A stretch of 64,000 bases of DNA from positions 7,134 to 71,133 of the forward strand of contig JBIKPR010000004.1 of the NCBI GenBank assembly GCA_044357345.1, written 5' to 3'. Position 1 is the stretch's first letter. Every line of letters starts with the position of its first letter. The notes below the pieces were generated by a model. It was not told the origin of the DNA. It ran no database searches and saw only the letters and a list, made by a program, of their open reading frames with translations. The position numbers and the translations under genes are program-made. This document shows, piece after piece, positions 44,646 through 54,019 of the stretch. This DNA comes from JABMMZ01 sp044357345. Its GTDB lineage: Bacteria > Bacteroidota > Bacteroidia > NS11-12g > UBA955.

Positions 44646-46640
44646 ATGCAAAAAAATCTCACTTACCTACTTTTGTTCCTTTCACTTTTGCTGGCTTTTC
44701 AAAAAGCGGATGCAGCCTGTTTTTGGAAAAACCGAAATCCATATTTTTATTCATGGGACAGTTGCAACACCAACACTAAAAAAGCAAGCTTAAATGCATA
44801 TGTTTCTTTTCAATACAATACATCTTGTTTTAAATACACCTGGAAGGTGAATGGCAACGTAGTGAATGGGACCAATATAATGCAAAAAACAGTTACCCAA
44901 AATGGCACCTACACAATTACCTTAACCGTTAGAGATACCTGCAACAATTGCGATACAACATTCACCAGTTCAAGAACAATTTCTTGCTTAACTAAATGCA
45001 ATTGGAAAGCTAAAAACCTTTCTATACTAGGCGGTGATTCTTGCAGCCAGTACCCCTATAAACCAAGTATCATGGTTCACTTATATGGTTCTACCTCCTG
45101 CGCTAAATACACTTGGAAAGTCAATGGCAACTTTGTAAGCAATGGCAGAATTTTGAATTACAAAGCAACTCAAAATGGCACCTATAATTTAAGTGTAAAT
45201 GTTAGAGATACCTGCAACAATTGCGACACAACTTACACCAAGTCGATTACAATTACTTGTGCTACTAATTGCAATTGGAAAGGCAAAAACGCAACTTTAA
45301 GTATTTATGATTCTTGCTTGTATTTTAACAAACCTAACTTTATAAGTGGTATTTACTTTCAAAACACCAGTACCCCTTGTATGAAGTATACATGGAAAGT
45401 AAACGGAACAACAATACACACTGGAACCAACACCTATATTAGCTATTTCCCGAAACAAAACGGCACTTACAATGTCACCGTAAACGTTAGAGACACCTGC
45501 AACAATTGCGACACGACTTATACCAAATCGGTTACCGTTACCTGTGCAGGCAATTGCAATTGGAAGTCGCGCAACTTGTCTTTGTCTGCAAAAGATTCGT
45601 GCAACAGGAATACCAAAAGTTCATACATTACAAGCTTCATTACCATTTCAAATAACAGCTGTTTAAAATACCTTTGGAAGGTTAATGGTGTCGTTAAAAG
45701 CAACAGTTATTATTTTAATTATCCTGTTTATGCCAATGGACAATATACTGTTTGCTTAACGCTAACAGATACCTGCTTAAAATGCGACACAAGCATTTGT
45801 TTTACTAAAACAATCTCTTGCCTTTCATCCTGCAATTGGAAATCGCGGAACCCATATACCTATGCATGGGATTCTTGCAAAGGGAACAACAGTAAATTGA
45901 ATGCCTACGTAAGCTTTAATTACAACCGTGCATCTTGTTTTAAATATTCATGGAAAGTTAATGGCAAATCAGCGGGCAGTGGAAATATTATGTCTTACCC
46001 TATAACACAAAATGGAACCTATTCAATTTGTGTTAAAGCACTCGATACCTGTAACAATTGTGACACCACTATATGCTTTAGTAAAACCATCAGTTGTTTC
46101 AGCACCTGCAATTGGAAGAGTCGCATTACAGCCAATAATTATTACGACAGTTGCAATGGTGTTGGTTATGCCAATTCGCTCAACGCTTATGTGGCCATGA
46201 ACCAGAACTACAATACTTCCTGCTACAAATACCGCTGGACCGTCAATGGTGCTTATGTGGGCAACAAGAACTATTTCCACACACCAATTTACCTCAATGG
46301 CGTCTACAATGTTTGTGTTAAAATTACCGACACATGCACAAAATGTGATACAACAATATGCTCACGCCGCTTGGTGAATTGCAACAATTTGGGTTTGAAA
46401 AACAACACACTAAATGCAGTTAAAATCTATCCTAACCCTGCAAACAACAAAATCAATATCGAATCTACCCAAGCTTCAGAATACACTGAAATTTTGAGTG
46501 TCGAGGGTAAAGCCGTATGGACCGGAAAACTAGAAGAAGGCATCAATAATATTGTTACCGATCAATGGGCTAGAGGCATTTACATCGTAAGAGTGAAAAC
46601 AGTTTCTGGAATAAGCAATTATAAAATCATCTTGGAATAA
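44646..46640 (+). CDS. T9SS type A substrate with six cysteine-rich repeats
   Basis: The 664-aa secreted protein has a signal peptide (residues 1-23, ending KADA). Six tandem modules of about 90-100 residues follow (about 25-580). Each begins C-x-W-K and contains DSC, a C-x-KYTWKVNG-type strand, QNGTY, DTCNNCDTT and a final S-C. The module has PKD-like strand patterns (TWKVNG...NGTYNVTVNVRDTC) but with conserved cysteine pairs not typical of PKD domains. The C-terminus (VKIYPNPANNKINIE...GIYIVRVKTVSGISNYKIILE) is a type A T9SS sorting domain. It is monocistronic with a strong terminator. The function is probably adhesive or structural (inference). Confidence 0.86.
   Translation: MQKNLTYLLLFLSLLLAFQKADAACFWKNRNPYFYSWDSCNTNTKKASLNAYVSFQYNTSCFKYTWKVNGNVVNGTNIMQKTVTQNGTYTITLTVRDTCNNCDTTFTSSRTISCLTKCNWKAKNLSILGGDSCSQYPYKPSIMVHLYGSTSCAKYTWKVNGNFVSNGRILNYKATQNGTYNLSVNVRDTCNNCDTTYTKSITITCATNCNWKGKNATLSIYDSCLYFNKPNFISGIYFQNTSTPCMKYTWKVNGTTIHTGTNTYISYFPKQNGTYNVTVNVRDTCNNCDTTYTKSVTVTCAGNCNWKSRNLSLSAKDSCNRNTKSSYITSFITISNNSCLKYLWKVNGVVKSNSYYFNYPVYANGQYTVCLTLTDTCLKCDTSICFTKTISCLSSCNWKSRNPYTYAWDSCKGNNSKLNAYVSFNYNRASCFKYSWKVNGKSAGSGNIMSYPITQNGTYSICVKALDTCNNCDTTICFSKTISCFSTCNWKSRITANNYYDSCNGVGYANSLNAYVAMNQNYNTSCYKYRWTVNGAYVGNKNYFHTPIYLNGVYNVCVKITDTCTKCDTTICSRRLVNCNNLGLKNNTLNAVKIYPNPANNKINIESTQASEYTEILSVEGKAVWTGKLEEGINNIVTDQWARGIYIVRVKTVSGISNYKIILE
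44718..46390 (+). repeat. Six tandem cysteine-rich module repeats
   Basis: The coding region of the T9SS protein holds six tandem units of about 270-300 bp. The best-conserved segment encodes DTCNNCDTT, present nearly unchanged in units 1, 2, 3 and 5. Unit 4 has DTCLKCDTS and unit 6 has DTCTKCDTT. The divergence between units shows old duplications rather than recent expansion. Confidence 0.85.
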
Positions 46641-46657
46641 TTAAAATTAAAAAACAC

Positions 46658-46691
46658 AAAAAAGGAGCAGTGAAAACTGCTCCTTTTTTAT
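46658..46691. terminator. Bidirectional terminator between the cysteine-repeat gene and the E1 fusion gene
   Basis: A 14-bp stem (AAAAAAGGAGCAGT / ACTGCTCCTTTTTT) with a GAAA tetraloop has T or A runs on both sides. It lies between two convergent genes and can serve both. Confidence 0.92.
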
Positions 46692-46704
46692 TGGTAAATA
46701 TTTT

Positions 46705-48750
46705 TTAACTGTACAGCAATTCTTCTATTGCCTTAGATACTTTGTCTGCGTTAGGCAACATCTCTTTTTCCAAACCAATATTCAATGGTATTGCTGGCAA
46801 ATTGGCTGCTCCTATGGTTTCAACCGGCGCATCCAAATATCTAAAGCAATTCTTTTGTATACGTCCAGCGATGGCTTCTGCAAAAGAGTTCTTTAAAGTC
46901 TCTTCTGTTAGAACCATTACTTTTCCGTGTCTTTTAGCCGCTGCATAGATGGCCACATCGTCGCATGGATTCAAGGTTCTTAAATCCAAAATCTCAACAT
47001 TGCCTTCAAATTGCTTTGATGCATTTAATGCCCAATGCACACCCATTCCATACGTAATAATGGCCATCGATTCTCCATACTTCAAAGCGTCTGCTGAGGC
47101 TTCTTGCACGATGCGTGCTTTGCCCAAAGGAACCACGTAATCTTCTGATGGCTCTGGACATTTAGCCGCATCAGTTCCAGGAACCTTACTCCAATACAAG
47201 CCTTTGTGTTCAAACATCACAACAGGATTTGGATCGTAAAATGCAGCTTTCAACAAACCTTTCATATCGGCGGCATTGCTTGGGTATACAACCTTAATGC
47301 CTTTTATTTGCAAAATGCTGCTTTCAACCGTTCCGGAGTGGTAAGGACCACCACCACCATAAGCACCTGTTGGTATTCTAATTAATGACTGTACTGGAAA
47401 TTTACCATTCGATAAATAGCAGCTTTTAGAAAGTTCTTCAACCAATTGGTTAATGCCCGGCCATATGTAATCGGCAAACTGTATTTCTACAATTGGCTTG
47501 CAACCAACAGCACTCATTCCGGCGGTTGAACCAACAATATAAGCCTCTTGAATTGGGGTATTAAACACCCTGTCTTTTCCATATTTTTTAGCTAAAGTGG
47601 CAGCTTCTCTGAACACTCCACCCAAGCGCATACCAACGTCTTGTCCATACAACAAGGCTTCTGGATGTTTCTTTAGTATTTCATCGCAGGCAAACAAAGC
47701 AGCATCAACCATAACGATTGATTCTCTGCCCTCTGGCGCGCGTGTTCCTTGTTCTTCTGTGATAGGACTTGGGGCAAATTCATGCAAATACAAGGTTTCT
47801 GGCGCTGGGTCAGCAGCCGCAACTGCGCGGGCAAAACTGTCATCAATAAACACCCTTGCGTCTTTTTGAATTTGGTCTAAACTCGATTCAGAAACCGCCA
47901 AGTCTAGTAATACATTTCTTAGTTTTGGAAACGGATCGTCTTTCATATCGATTTCCAAATCGTCTCTATACCATTCGCTTCTTACGCCACTGGTGTGGTG
48001 ACCGAGTAAAGGCACCTTGGCATGAAGCAACATAGGTTTTCTGTTTTTACGCACCCAGTCTAGGGCAGACTTCATGTCTTCATAGCTTTCAACAAAATCA
48101 CTTCCTTCGGTGCGTGCGCGTTTTAGCCCTTTGAAACCGGCGGCAAACTCATACGCATCCATGGCACGCATTTCGTCGCCACTCGCTGAAATCCCCCAAT
48201 CGTTGTCTTGCACCAAATACAAAATTGGCAGTTCTTTTAAAACAGCCATTTGCAAAGCTTCACTTACCTCACCTTCGGTCATACTGCCGTCGCCGATACT
48301 GCATAAAACAATTGGGTTTTCTGAAGTGGTAATTAAGTTTTGCGATTCCTTGTATTTGATTGCATGTGCCATACCAGTAGCAGGAATGGCTTGCATCCCC
48401 GTCGCACTGCTTTGATGGGGCATGGTAGGCATATTGTCGCGTTTCAAAGAAGGATGCGAATAGTATGACCGTCCACCTGAAAAAGGATCATCTGCCTTGG
48501 CCAACAATTGCAACATCAATTCGTAAGGTTCCATACCCATTGACAAAAGCAAGCTCTCATCGCGGTAATACGGCGCTGCATAATCTATTGATTTCAATAA
48601 AAACCCACAAGCAATTTGAATGGCTTCATGACCTTTACTGGTTGAATGCACATATTTTGTAATCGGCCTATTTTCATCGTATACATCAGCCATTGCTCTG
48701 GCTTTGCACATGAGGGTATAAGCCTCTAATAATGTTTCTTTGGTTACCAT
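46705..48750 (-). CDS. 2-oxoacid dehydrogenase E1, fused alpha and beta subunits
   Basis: The 681-aa protein (from ATG 48750, MVTKETLLEAY) joins both E1 subunits of a pyruvate or branched-chain 2-oxoacid dehydrogenase complex. E1 decarboxylates the 2-oxoacid with thiamine diphosphate and passes the acyl group to E2. The alpha half (about residues 1-320) has the ThDP-binding GDGSMTEGEVSEALQMAV...QDNDW. The beta half (about 345-681) has VVDAALFACDEIL-type start, EAYIVGSTAGMSAVGCKPIVEIQFADY and the C-terminal CDDVAIYAAAKRHGKVMVLTEET. The substrate (pyruvate or branched chain) cannot be told from sequence. E2 and E3 are not nearby. The in-frame codons to 48786 are spurious. Confidence 0.93.
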   Translation of the reverse strand: MVTKETLLEAYTLMCKARAMADVYDENRPITKYVHSTSKGHEAIQIACGFLLKSIDYAAPYYRDESLLLSMGMEPYELMLQLLAKADDPFSGGRSYYSHPSLKRDNMPTMPHQSSATGMQAIPATGMAHAIKYKESQNLITTSENPIVLCSIGDGSMTEGEVSEALQMAVLKELPILYLVQDNDWGISASGDEMRAMDAYEFAAGFKGLKRARTEGSDFVESYEDMKSALDWVRKNRKPMLLHAKVPLLGHHTSGVRSEWYRDDLEIDMKDDPFPKLRNVLLDLAVSESSLDQIQKDARVFIDDSFARAVAAADPAPETLYLHEFAPSPITEEQGTRAPEGRESIVMVDAALFACDEILKKHPEALLYGQDVGMRLGGVFREAATLAKKYGKDRVFNTPIQEAYIVGSTAGMSAVGCKPIVEIQFADYIWPGINQLVEELSKSCYLSNGKFPVQSLIRIPTGAYGGGGPYHSGTVESSILQIKGIKVVYPSNAADMKGLLKAAFYDPNPVVMFEHKGLYWSKVPGTDAAKCPEPSEDYVVPLGKARIVQEASADALKYGESMAIITYGMGVHWALNASKQFEGNVEILDLRTLNPCDDVAIYAAAKRHGKVMVLTEETLKNSFAEAIAGRIQKNCFRYLDAPVETIGAANLPAIPLNIGLEKEMLPNADKVSKAIEELLYS

Positions 48751-48998
48751 TTCGTGTTCACGCTTATCGACTAAAACAATTTGCAATGTTACAAAAATAA
48801 ACCCAAATAAAGCGTCTTTGGGCTTACTTCTTATGGACTTTTAATCATCTTCATGTATATCAAGCTTAAGAGTTCAATACGATTGTATTAATTTTTAGAC
48901 CATTGCTCTTAACATTCGTTTAGTAAGTTCAATATCTATATTCAAAACATTGATAGGTATATCCTTAAAAAATATTCCATTCTGAATTCCCTTTTCTT

Positions 48999-49006
48999 TA
49001 ATTTTG
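48999..49006 (+). promoter_or_regulatory. -7 promoter element (TAATTTTG) of the cyclophilin gene
   Basis: TAATTTTG fits TAnnTTTG and ends 42 nt before ATG 49049. It lies in the 298-bp divergent spacer (48751-49048) that must also hold the promoter of the E1 fusion gene on the other strand. Nothing else was recognised in that spacer. Confidence 0.5.
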
Positions 49007-49048
49007 CACTCAGAATATCATACAACAAAAAGAACAACAATTTAATTT

Positions 49049-49594
49049 ATGGATTATACCAACAAAGAAGAAGGTCTATATGCAGAAATGCAGACCAACA
49101 AAGGCAGCATCGTGCTGCAATTAGAACATTTAAAAACACCTTTAACCGTTGCCAATTTTGTAGGCTTGGCTGAGGGAAAAATCCAAAACAAAGTAAAAGA
49201 CATGGGTGTTCCATATTACGATGGCATTACCTTTCACCGTGTAATCAACGATTTCATGGTACAAGGTGGCGACCCTTATGGCGATGGCCGTGGCGGACCA
49301 GGTTACAGATTCAAAGACGAGTTTCACCCATCATTAATGCACGCTGAACCAGGTGTATTGAGTATGGCAAATGCTGGTCCTGGAACCAATGGTAGCCAAT
49401 TCTTCATCACCCACATTCCTACCCCATGGCTGGATGGCAAGCACAGTGTTTTCGGTAAAGTTATTGAAGGAATGGATGTTGTTGACAGCATCGTTCAAGG
49501 CGATAAAATCGAGAAACTCAGCATCGTTAGACACGGCGCTAGCGTAGCTGCTTATGACCCTACCCTTATTGCTACAGCATCTGCATTTATGTAA
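49049..49594 (+). CDS. Cyclophilin-type peptidyl-prolyl cis-trans isomerase
   Basis: The 181-aa protein catalyses proline isomerisation during protein folding. The cyclophilin core is complete: FHRVINDFMVQGGDPYGDGRGGPGYRF with the catalytic Arg, PGVLSMANAGPGTNGSQFFITHIPTPWLDGKHSVFGKV with the substrate-binding Gln, Phe, Trp and His. No signal peptide is present, so it is probably cytoplasmic. It is monocistronic, with an upstream -7 element and a terminator after it. Confidence 0.96.
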   Translation: MDYTNKEEGLYAEMQTNKGSIVLQLEHLKTPLTVANFVGLAEGKIQNKVKDMGVPYYDGITFHRVINDFMVQGGDPYGDGRGGPGYRFKDEFHPSLMHAEPGVLSMANAGPGTNGSQFFITHIPTPWLDGKHSVFGKVIEGMDVVDSIVQGDKIEKLSIVRHGASVAAYDPTLIATASAFM

Positions 49595-49612
49595 ACTGAC
49601 ATAGTATTTACT

Positions 49613-49644
49613 AAAAAAGCCCCGAAAATTTTCGAGGCTTTTTT
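49613..49644. terminator. Bidirectional terminator after the cyclophilin gene
   Basis: AAAAAAGCC and GGCTTTTTT form the outer stem, with an inner CGAA / TTCG stem after one C-A mismatch. It lies between the convergent cyclophilin and TonB-C-like genes. Confidence 0.88.
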
Positions 49645-49660
49645 ATTGGGTTAATTTATT

Positions 49661-50224
49661 CTATTTCATGGAGGAAATAATCCAAAGTGTGGCAGCCACC
49701 AAAATGGTTCCTGCCATAATAAATATTTTGAGTTCTTTGGTCTTGTCGGTATACTCCACACTGTTGCTGTTCATGGTAATTTGCACCGGCGGAAAGTCAT
49801 TTACTGGCTTCACATACAAATTATAAACCATCAAAGTCCTCTTTTTCTTGCCTTGCAAAAGGCCCGGCGACCATTTCGGCATGCTGCTGACTATGCGCTC
49901 AAACTCGCTCGACACGATGGCATTGCTGCCCTGTAAATGTGTGTATTCGGATACCGAGCCATCTTTGTTAACATAGAATGAAAACTTGATGGTCTCGCCT
50001 GTAAAATCAAGACTTTGTTCATTGGTTCTTAAATTAAAGCGCGTTTCAATAAACCTAAAAAAATCTTGATCGCCACCCTCAAAAATCGGTGAACGCGTAA
50101 TGGTATCTTCCGGTGCAATATAGGTTGAGGTATCCACATTGTTGCGAAACACTTCAACCTGGGCACTGATTAAAATGCCTTTAAATAATAAAATGGCTAG
50201 ACCTATTTTCTTTAGCGAAATCAT
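49661..50224 (-). CDS. TonB-C-like exported protein with a C-terminal membrane segment
   Basis: The 187-aa protein has a signal peptide (ending ILISAQ) and a TonB C-terminal-type domain (about residues 70-140; IKFSFYVNKDGSVSEYTHLQGSN, FERIVSSMPKWSPGLLQGKKKRTL). A hydrophobic helix near the C-terminus follows (IFIMAGTILVAATLWIISS). TonB-C domains contact outer-membrane receptors. Here the membrane segment is at the C-terminal end rather than the N-terminal end, so the topology differs from TonB. It overlaps the upstream T9SS gene by 4 nt and is the last gene of its operon. Confidence 0.75.
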   Translation of the reverse strand: MISLKKIGLAILLFKGILISAQVEVFRNNVDTSTYIAPEDTITRSPIFEGGDQDFFRFIETRFNLRTNEQSLDFTGETIKFSFYVNKDGSVSEYTHLQGSNAIVSSEFERIVSSMPKWSPGLLQGKKKRTLMVYNLYVKPVNDFPPVQITMNSNSVEYTDKTKELKIFIMAGTILVAATLWIISSMK

Positions 50225-52947
50225 TGCTTCACAAACACCTGCGGTTTATGGTTTTGTATGCTCAACAAATACAAGCCTGCAGGTAAATCGCTTAAGTTCA
50301 AGCCTGCCTCTAACAATTCTGAACTGAAGGTATTTTGTATTAACATCAAACCCGTCAAACTGTAAACTTTAAATTGCAAACCATCCAAATCCATATCTGA
50401 CTCAATGTGTAGGTTGTTTTGAGCCGGATTAGGGAACAGCTTCAAGCCTGCTTCATTGTATTGGGTTTCAATACCACTTGGGTCTATTTGCACCTCCACC
50501 AAGGTTGAGTCTTTACAACCATTGCTCAAAGAGGTCATAACCAAACGGATGGTATACTTACCCGTATTGGCATATCGATGGGTTACATTGCTGTTATTGC
50601 TCGTTGTTCCATCTCCAAAATACCATTTAATGCTCGCGCCAGAACTGTTGATTGGCGATACACGCACTTGCTGCCAGGTTAAGACTTCAAATGAAAATCC
50701 ACTAAATGGCACTGATTTTACCAAAGGTTGAACCGCTGAGATTGGACCAATACAGCCGGCGTATGCTGGTCGAACAAAATATTTTCTGCCACCGTTTAAT
50801 GTTGGCGTCTTAAAAGTATTTCCTGATCCTAAGGCAATTGTGGAGGTATCTGCATCAAACCAAAGCATGCTTCCCTTTCCTGTGAATTTAGATTTTAAGG
50901 TAGCCGGATTTTTTGCACAAATGGTATCTCCCCATACTTTTATAATTGTTGGATAGGTATTTACCAAGGTGCTAATTTTTATTCTGTTTGGATTGACACA
51001 AACAGAGCTTACTGTTTCAATATAATAATCGCTGCTGTTTGATGGCGCAGAGGTATATTGGGTTCCTGTATACAATAAATTTCCAGATGTTTGTGCGTCA
51101 TACCAATTGGCTTCACCAAAATCCAAAGCAAAGCCAACGCGGGCTGAATCGCCTTTGCAAATGGTGTCTGTTAGGATTTTGCTGATGCTAGGATAATCTT
51201 CCACAGTAACATTAATTGGAACCCTGGTGCTTCCGCAAACCCCATTAAAGGCATCTGCGTATAAGGTTTTAATTTCGCGTTTTGTTGGCAAGAAATAGTA
51301 GATTTTGCCTGCTTGTATACTGATGCCACCGCTGGCCACATCGAACCACCGCACGGCCAAACTAGAACCCACAGTTGCCATTAATGCAATGGCATTTCCA
51401 GAGGCTAGACACACCGTGGTATCATTTGACATAATTGGTGCCGTTGGCGCAAAATTAGACCCCACCAAAGCCCTTACCAATTTCTTAGGATTTAAGGCAC
51501 AACCATTGTTGACCGCTTGAACATAGAAACTTGTGTCATTGCTCAATACAGGTGTTTGGTATACATTGCCAGAATAAAAAGGTAAAGGCGCATTTTGATT
51601 GGAATACCATTGAATGGTTCCAATATCAGACAAAGCCTTTAAGTTGGCTTTAGAACCTGCGCAAATTGAATCATTCACCACATTGCAATAACTTGGATAA
51701 GCATTTACTTTAATGATAATGGTGCGCAAACCACTAAGACAGCCGTTGTTGTTGGCCCTTAAATAAAACGTGTCATTTTGAATTAAAGGAAATTTTAAAT
51801 ACGTTTTGCCCGTAAAAAACGGCGTGCTTGAATTTGGTTTTACCAACCATTCAAACACCACACCAGGATCAGCACTAATGGCTGTAAACTGAGCGGTATC
51901 GCCTTTACACACATTGGTTGAACCTGAAAAAGTTGGGATATCAGGTTTGAATGACAATGTTTTGATCGCGGTATCGGAACAACCATAACGCATATCTCCT
52001 CTGTAACCGTAAATCGTAGAAATTAACCGAATTTGATAATTTTGCTTGCTGCTGTATTTTATTTTGTTGTCTATTGAATATTGAGAACCAGAAAAAGTCC
52101 CTAAATCCCATAAATGACAGTATATACCAAGGTTGTAACGCGGTTGCACGTAGAAATTGTACATTTTACTCCCAGCAAAATTAAATGGTGCGGCATTGGT
52201 AAACTTTATAGAATCGTTGATGTTGTAGCAATTGTTTTTAATGCTAAAATCAGTGCCAAAATTATACTTCACATGCGGATGTAAAAGTATGTCGCAGTCG
52301 AATGGTGAACCTCCAATATTTAAGTTTCTACCGCTATACCACAAACCACTTATTGAACCACAATTTAAATTTTCTCTAGCCCCATCTCTGCTGGTATAAC
52401 TATTGGTTACCACACCACAGGTCAAGGTATCCTCATTGGTTTCTACCGTTATAATGTAATTGCTATCTAAGGTAATTGAAGACCATTTTGCATGCTTTTC
52501 AATCACCGTTAAAACGCCTCCACCAAGGGTTGAATCGATGTTCATGGAATCCACGCGCAAAGCTTGACCTCTGGGCAAACTGTCCAAACCAGCCTTGTAC
52601 AACTTGCAATAAATCTTCATTTTTTTGGCCGTTTTAAACGAAGGCAATACAAATGCATAAAATGTAAAACCTGTTACAGAAAGGGATTTTGGGCACGAGT
52701 ACAATTGCCCCAATGAACGGCCTTTCCCAACAGTAATTGTCACCAAGCTACTTGCTTTATATCTTGGATACTCAATGGTATCTGTAGAACAAGCCGTTGG
52801 CTTCTGAATACTTCTTTTGGCATTGCTGGTGTTAATGCCTGCTTTGGCGATATTGTCAGTAATTTTAATGTTTACCGGCTGCAACTGTCCGTAGGACAAG
52901 GGCGCTAGAACAATTAATAAAAATAAAGTAAAGTAGTTTTTAAGCAT
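50221..52947 (-). CDS. T9SS type A substrate with Ig-type repeats and PKD domain
   Basis: The 908-aa protein (from ATG 52947, MLKNYFTLFLL) has a signal peptide ending APLSYGQ. The N-terminal domain (about 50-350) is unknown, with YRYKASSLVTITVGKG-type strands. Repeated Ig-like modules follow with a recurring pattern ICxGxxAxLxA...WYxxxxxxPxYxGNxYxTPxLxxxxxFYVQAxxNGC (ICAGSKANLKALSDIGTIQWYS, DTICKGDSARVGF, DTICAKNPATLKS). A PKD module (WYFGDGTTSNNSNV) precedes the type A T9SS sorting domain (LKLFPNPAQNNLHIES ... AGLYLLSIQNHKPQVFVKQ). It probably acts as a surface adhesin-like protein (inference). It is co-transcribed with the TonB-C-like gene. Confidence 0.85.
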   Translation of the reverse strand: MLKNYFTLFLLIVLAPLSYGQLQPVNIKITDNIAKAGINTSNAKRSIQKPTACSTDTIEYPRYKASSLVTITVGKGRSLGQLYSCPKSLSVTGFTFYAFVLPSFKTAKKMKIYCKLYKAGLDSLPRGQALRVDSMNIDSTLGGGVLTVIEKHAKWSSITLDSNYIITVETNEDTLTCGVVTNSYTSRDGARENLNCGSISGLWYSGRNLNIGGSPFDCDILLHPHVKYNFGTDFSIKNNCYNINDSIKFTNAAPFNFAGSKMYNFYVQPRYNLGIYCHLWDLGTFSGSQYSIDNKIKYSSKQNYQIRLISTIYGYRGDMRYGCSDTAIKTLSFKPDIPTFSGSTNVCKGDTAQFTAISADPGVVFEWLVKPNSSTPFFTGKTYLKFPLIQNDTFYLRANNNGCLSGLRTIIIKVNAYPSYCNVVNDSICAGSKANLKALSDIGTIQWYSNQNAPLPFYSGNVYQTPVLSNDTSFYVQAVNNGCALNPKKLVRALVGSNFAPTAPIMSNDTTVCLASGNAIALMATVGSSLAVRWFDVASGGISIQAGKIYYFLPTKREIKTLYADAFNGVCGSTRVPINVTVEDYPSISKILTDTICKGDSARVGFALDFGEANWYDAQTSGNLLYTGTQYTSAPSNSSDYYIETVSSVCVNPNRIKISTLVNTYPTIIKVWGDTICAKNPATLKSKFTGKGSMLWFDADTSTIALGSGNTFKTPTLNGGRKYFVRPAYAGCIGPISAVQPLVKSVPFSGFSFEVLTWQQVRVSPINSSGASIKWYFGDGTTSNNSNVTHRYANTGKYTIRLVMTSLSNGCKDSTLVEVQIDPSGIETQYNEAGLKLFPNPAQNNLHIESDMDLDGLQFKVYSLTGLMLIQNTFSSELLEAGLNLSDLPAGLYLLSIQNHKPQVFVKQ

Positions 52948-52999
52948 AGAAGTTAAATTATTAACGAATCTATAATTAAAAAAACAATTTACCAAACTA

Positions 53000-54019
53000 T
53001 CAATGTAAAATTTCATTGATGGCGCCCCGAACTTGGTCGTTCGTTATCATTTCTATGCAGGGATTTTCGGGCTGCACACAATGCATTTGATCGCAAGGAT
53101 TGCATTTTAAAACATGGTGTATGACTATTGATTTTGGAGACAAGGGATAAAAAATGTCTGGAACCCCTGGACCGAACAAACCAATCACCGGAATCGCCAT
53201 AGCCGAGGCTATTTGCAAAGGACCACTTTCATTCCCTAAATAAATTGTGGCCTGCTTACAAAGTGCCGAAAACTGCGACAGGCTATAGCCTTGGGTAAAT
53301 GTATAGGACTGAAAATTCAGATCCTTTTTTATGTCTTCAATATCTGCCTCGTCCTCTTGTGTTCCGGCAAACACTATGTCCAATTGGTACATGTTTTTAA
53401 GATAGTCTACCGTTTTGGCAAAGCGTTCTTTCGGCCATTGCCTCAGTTTTTTCCGTGCCCCTGCATGTACCACAGCAAAGCGTTTGATTTGATTTTCTTC
53501 TAAAAACTGATGAACCACTGACTCATCAACTTTGCTGTAATACAAAGGCGTTTGGGGTATTTCAATATTTCCTGTTATTGGCCAAACTGTTTCGGCATTC
53601 GTTATGGTTTCATGCAGTTGATTTCCTTTGTTGCGCAAACGAACCTCTGCACGAGATGTGCGGTATTTTACGCCGTAGCGGAATGACTTCCATAAGGATT
53701 TCCAAGTGCCCCGCATTTCAATGACCGCATCGTAGGGTTTGTTAAAACCATCAATACTACAAAGCACTTCATCAATGCTTGGATCGTTTTCTATTAATGG
53801 TTTTACAAACGGTTTACATAAAACCGTTAAGCGTGCTTTTGGAAATCGCTTTTTAATGGCAGCAAACACATGGGCTGAAGCCGCCATATCGCCAATTTCA
53901 TCCCAACGCAGAACCAAAATTGAGTTTAAAGTTTTTGGATTTTGTTTAAACCAAAAACGATTAGCCAAGACATTGGCCAAATACAAAACTTGTTCGCTGC
54001 TGGGGAATTTTATACGCAT
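53000..54019 (-). CDS. Glycosyltransferase family 9 protein (heptosyltransferase-like)
   Basis: The 339-aa enzyme belongs to the GT-B fold glycosyltransferases that build LPS core or related glycolipids. It shows the N-terminal ILVLRWDEIGDMAASAHVFAAIKKRFP, VHAGARKKLRQWPKERFA with the phosphate-contacting lysine-rich loop, LGNESGPLQIASAMAIPVIGLFGP with the donor-binding site, and a C-terminal CNPCDQMHCVQPENPC cysteine cluster. The donor and acceptor are unknown. It overlaps the upstream cyclase gene by 10 nt and ends 52 nt before the T9SS gene. Confidence 0.9.
   Translation of the reverse strand: MRIKFPSSEQVLYLANVLANRFWFKQNPKTLNSILVLRWDEIGDMAASAHVFAAIKKRFPKARLTVLCKPFVKPLIENDPSIDEVLCSIDGFNKPYDAVIEMRGTWKSLWKSFRYGVKYRTSRAEVRLRNKGNQLHETITNAETVWPITGNIEIPQTPLYYSKVDESVVHQFLEENQIKRFAVVHAGARKKLRQWPKERFAKTVDYLKNMYQLDIVFAGTQEDEADIEDIKKDLNFQSYTFTQGYSLSQFSALCKQATIYLGNESGPLQIASAMAIPVIGLFGPGVPDIFYPLSPKSIVIHHVLKCNPCDQMHCVQPENPCIEMITNDQVRGAINEILH

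Noticed and set aside
44646..46640. Possible CRISPR-like or satellite DNA because of repeated words
   Set aside because: The repeats are coding modules of about 280 bp that diverge in DNA but keep the protein pattern, and no short identical spacered repeats exist. No CRISPR array or cas gene was seen anywhere in the window.
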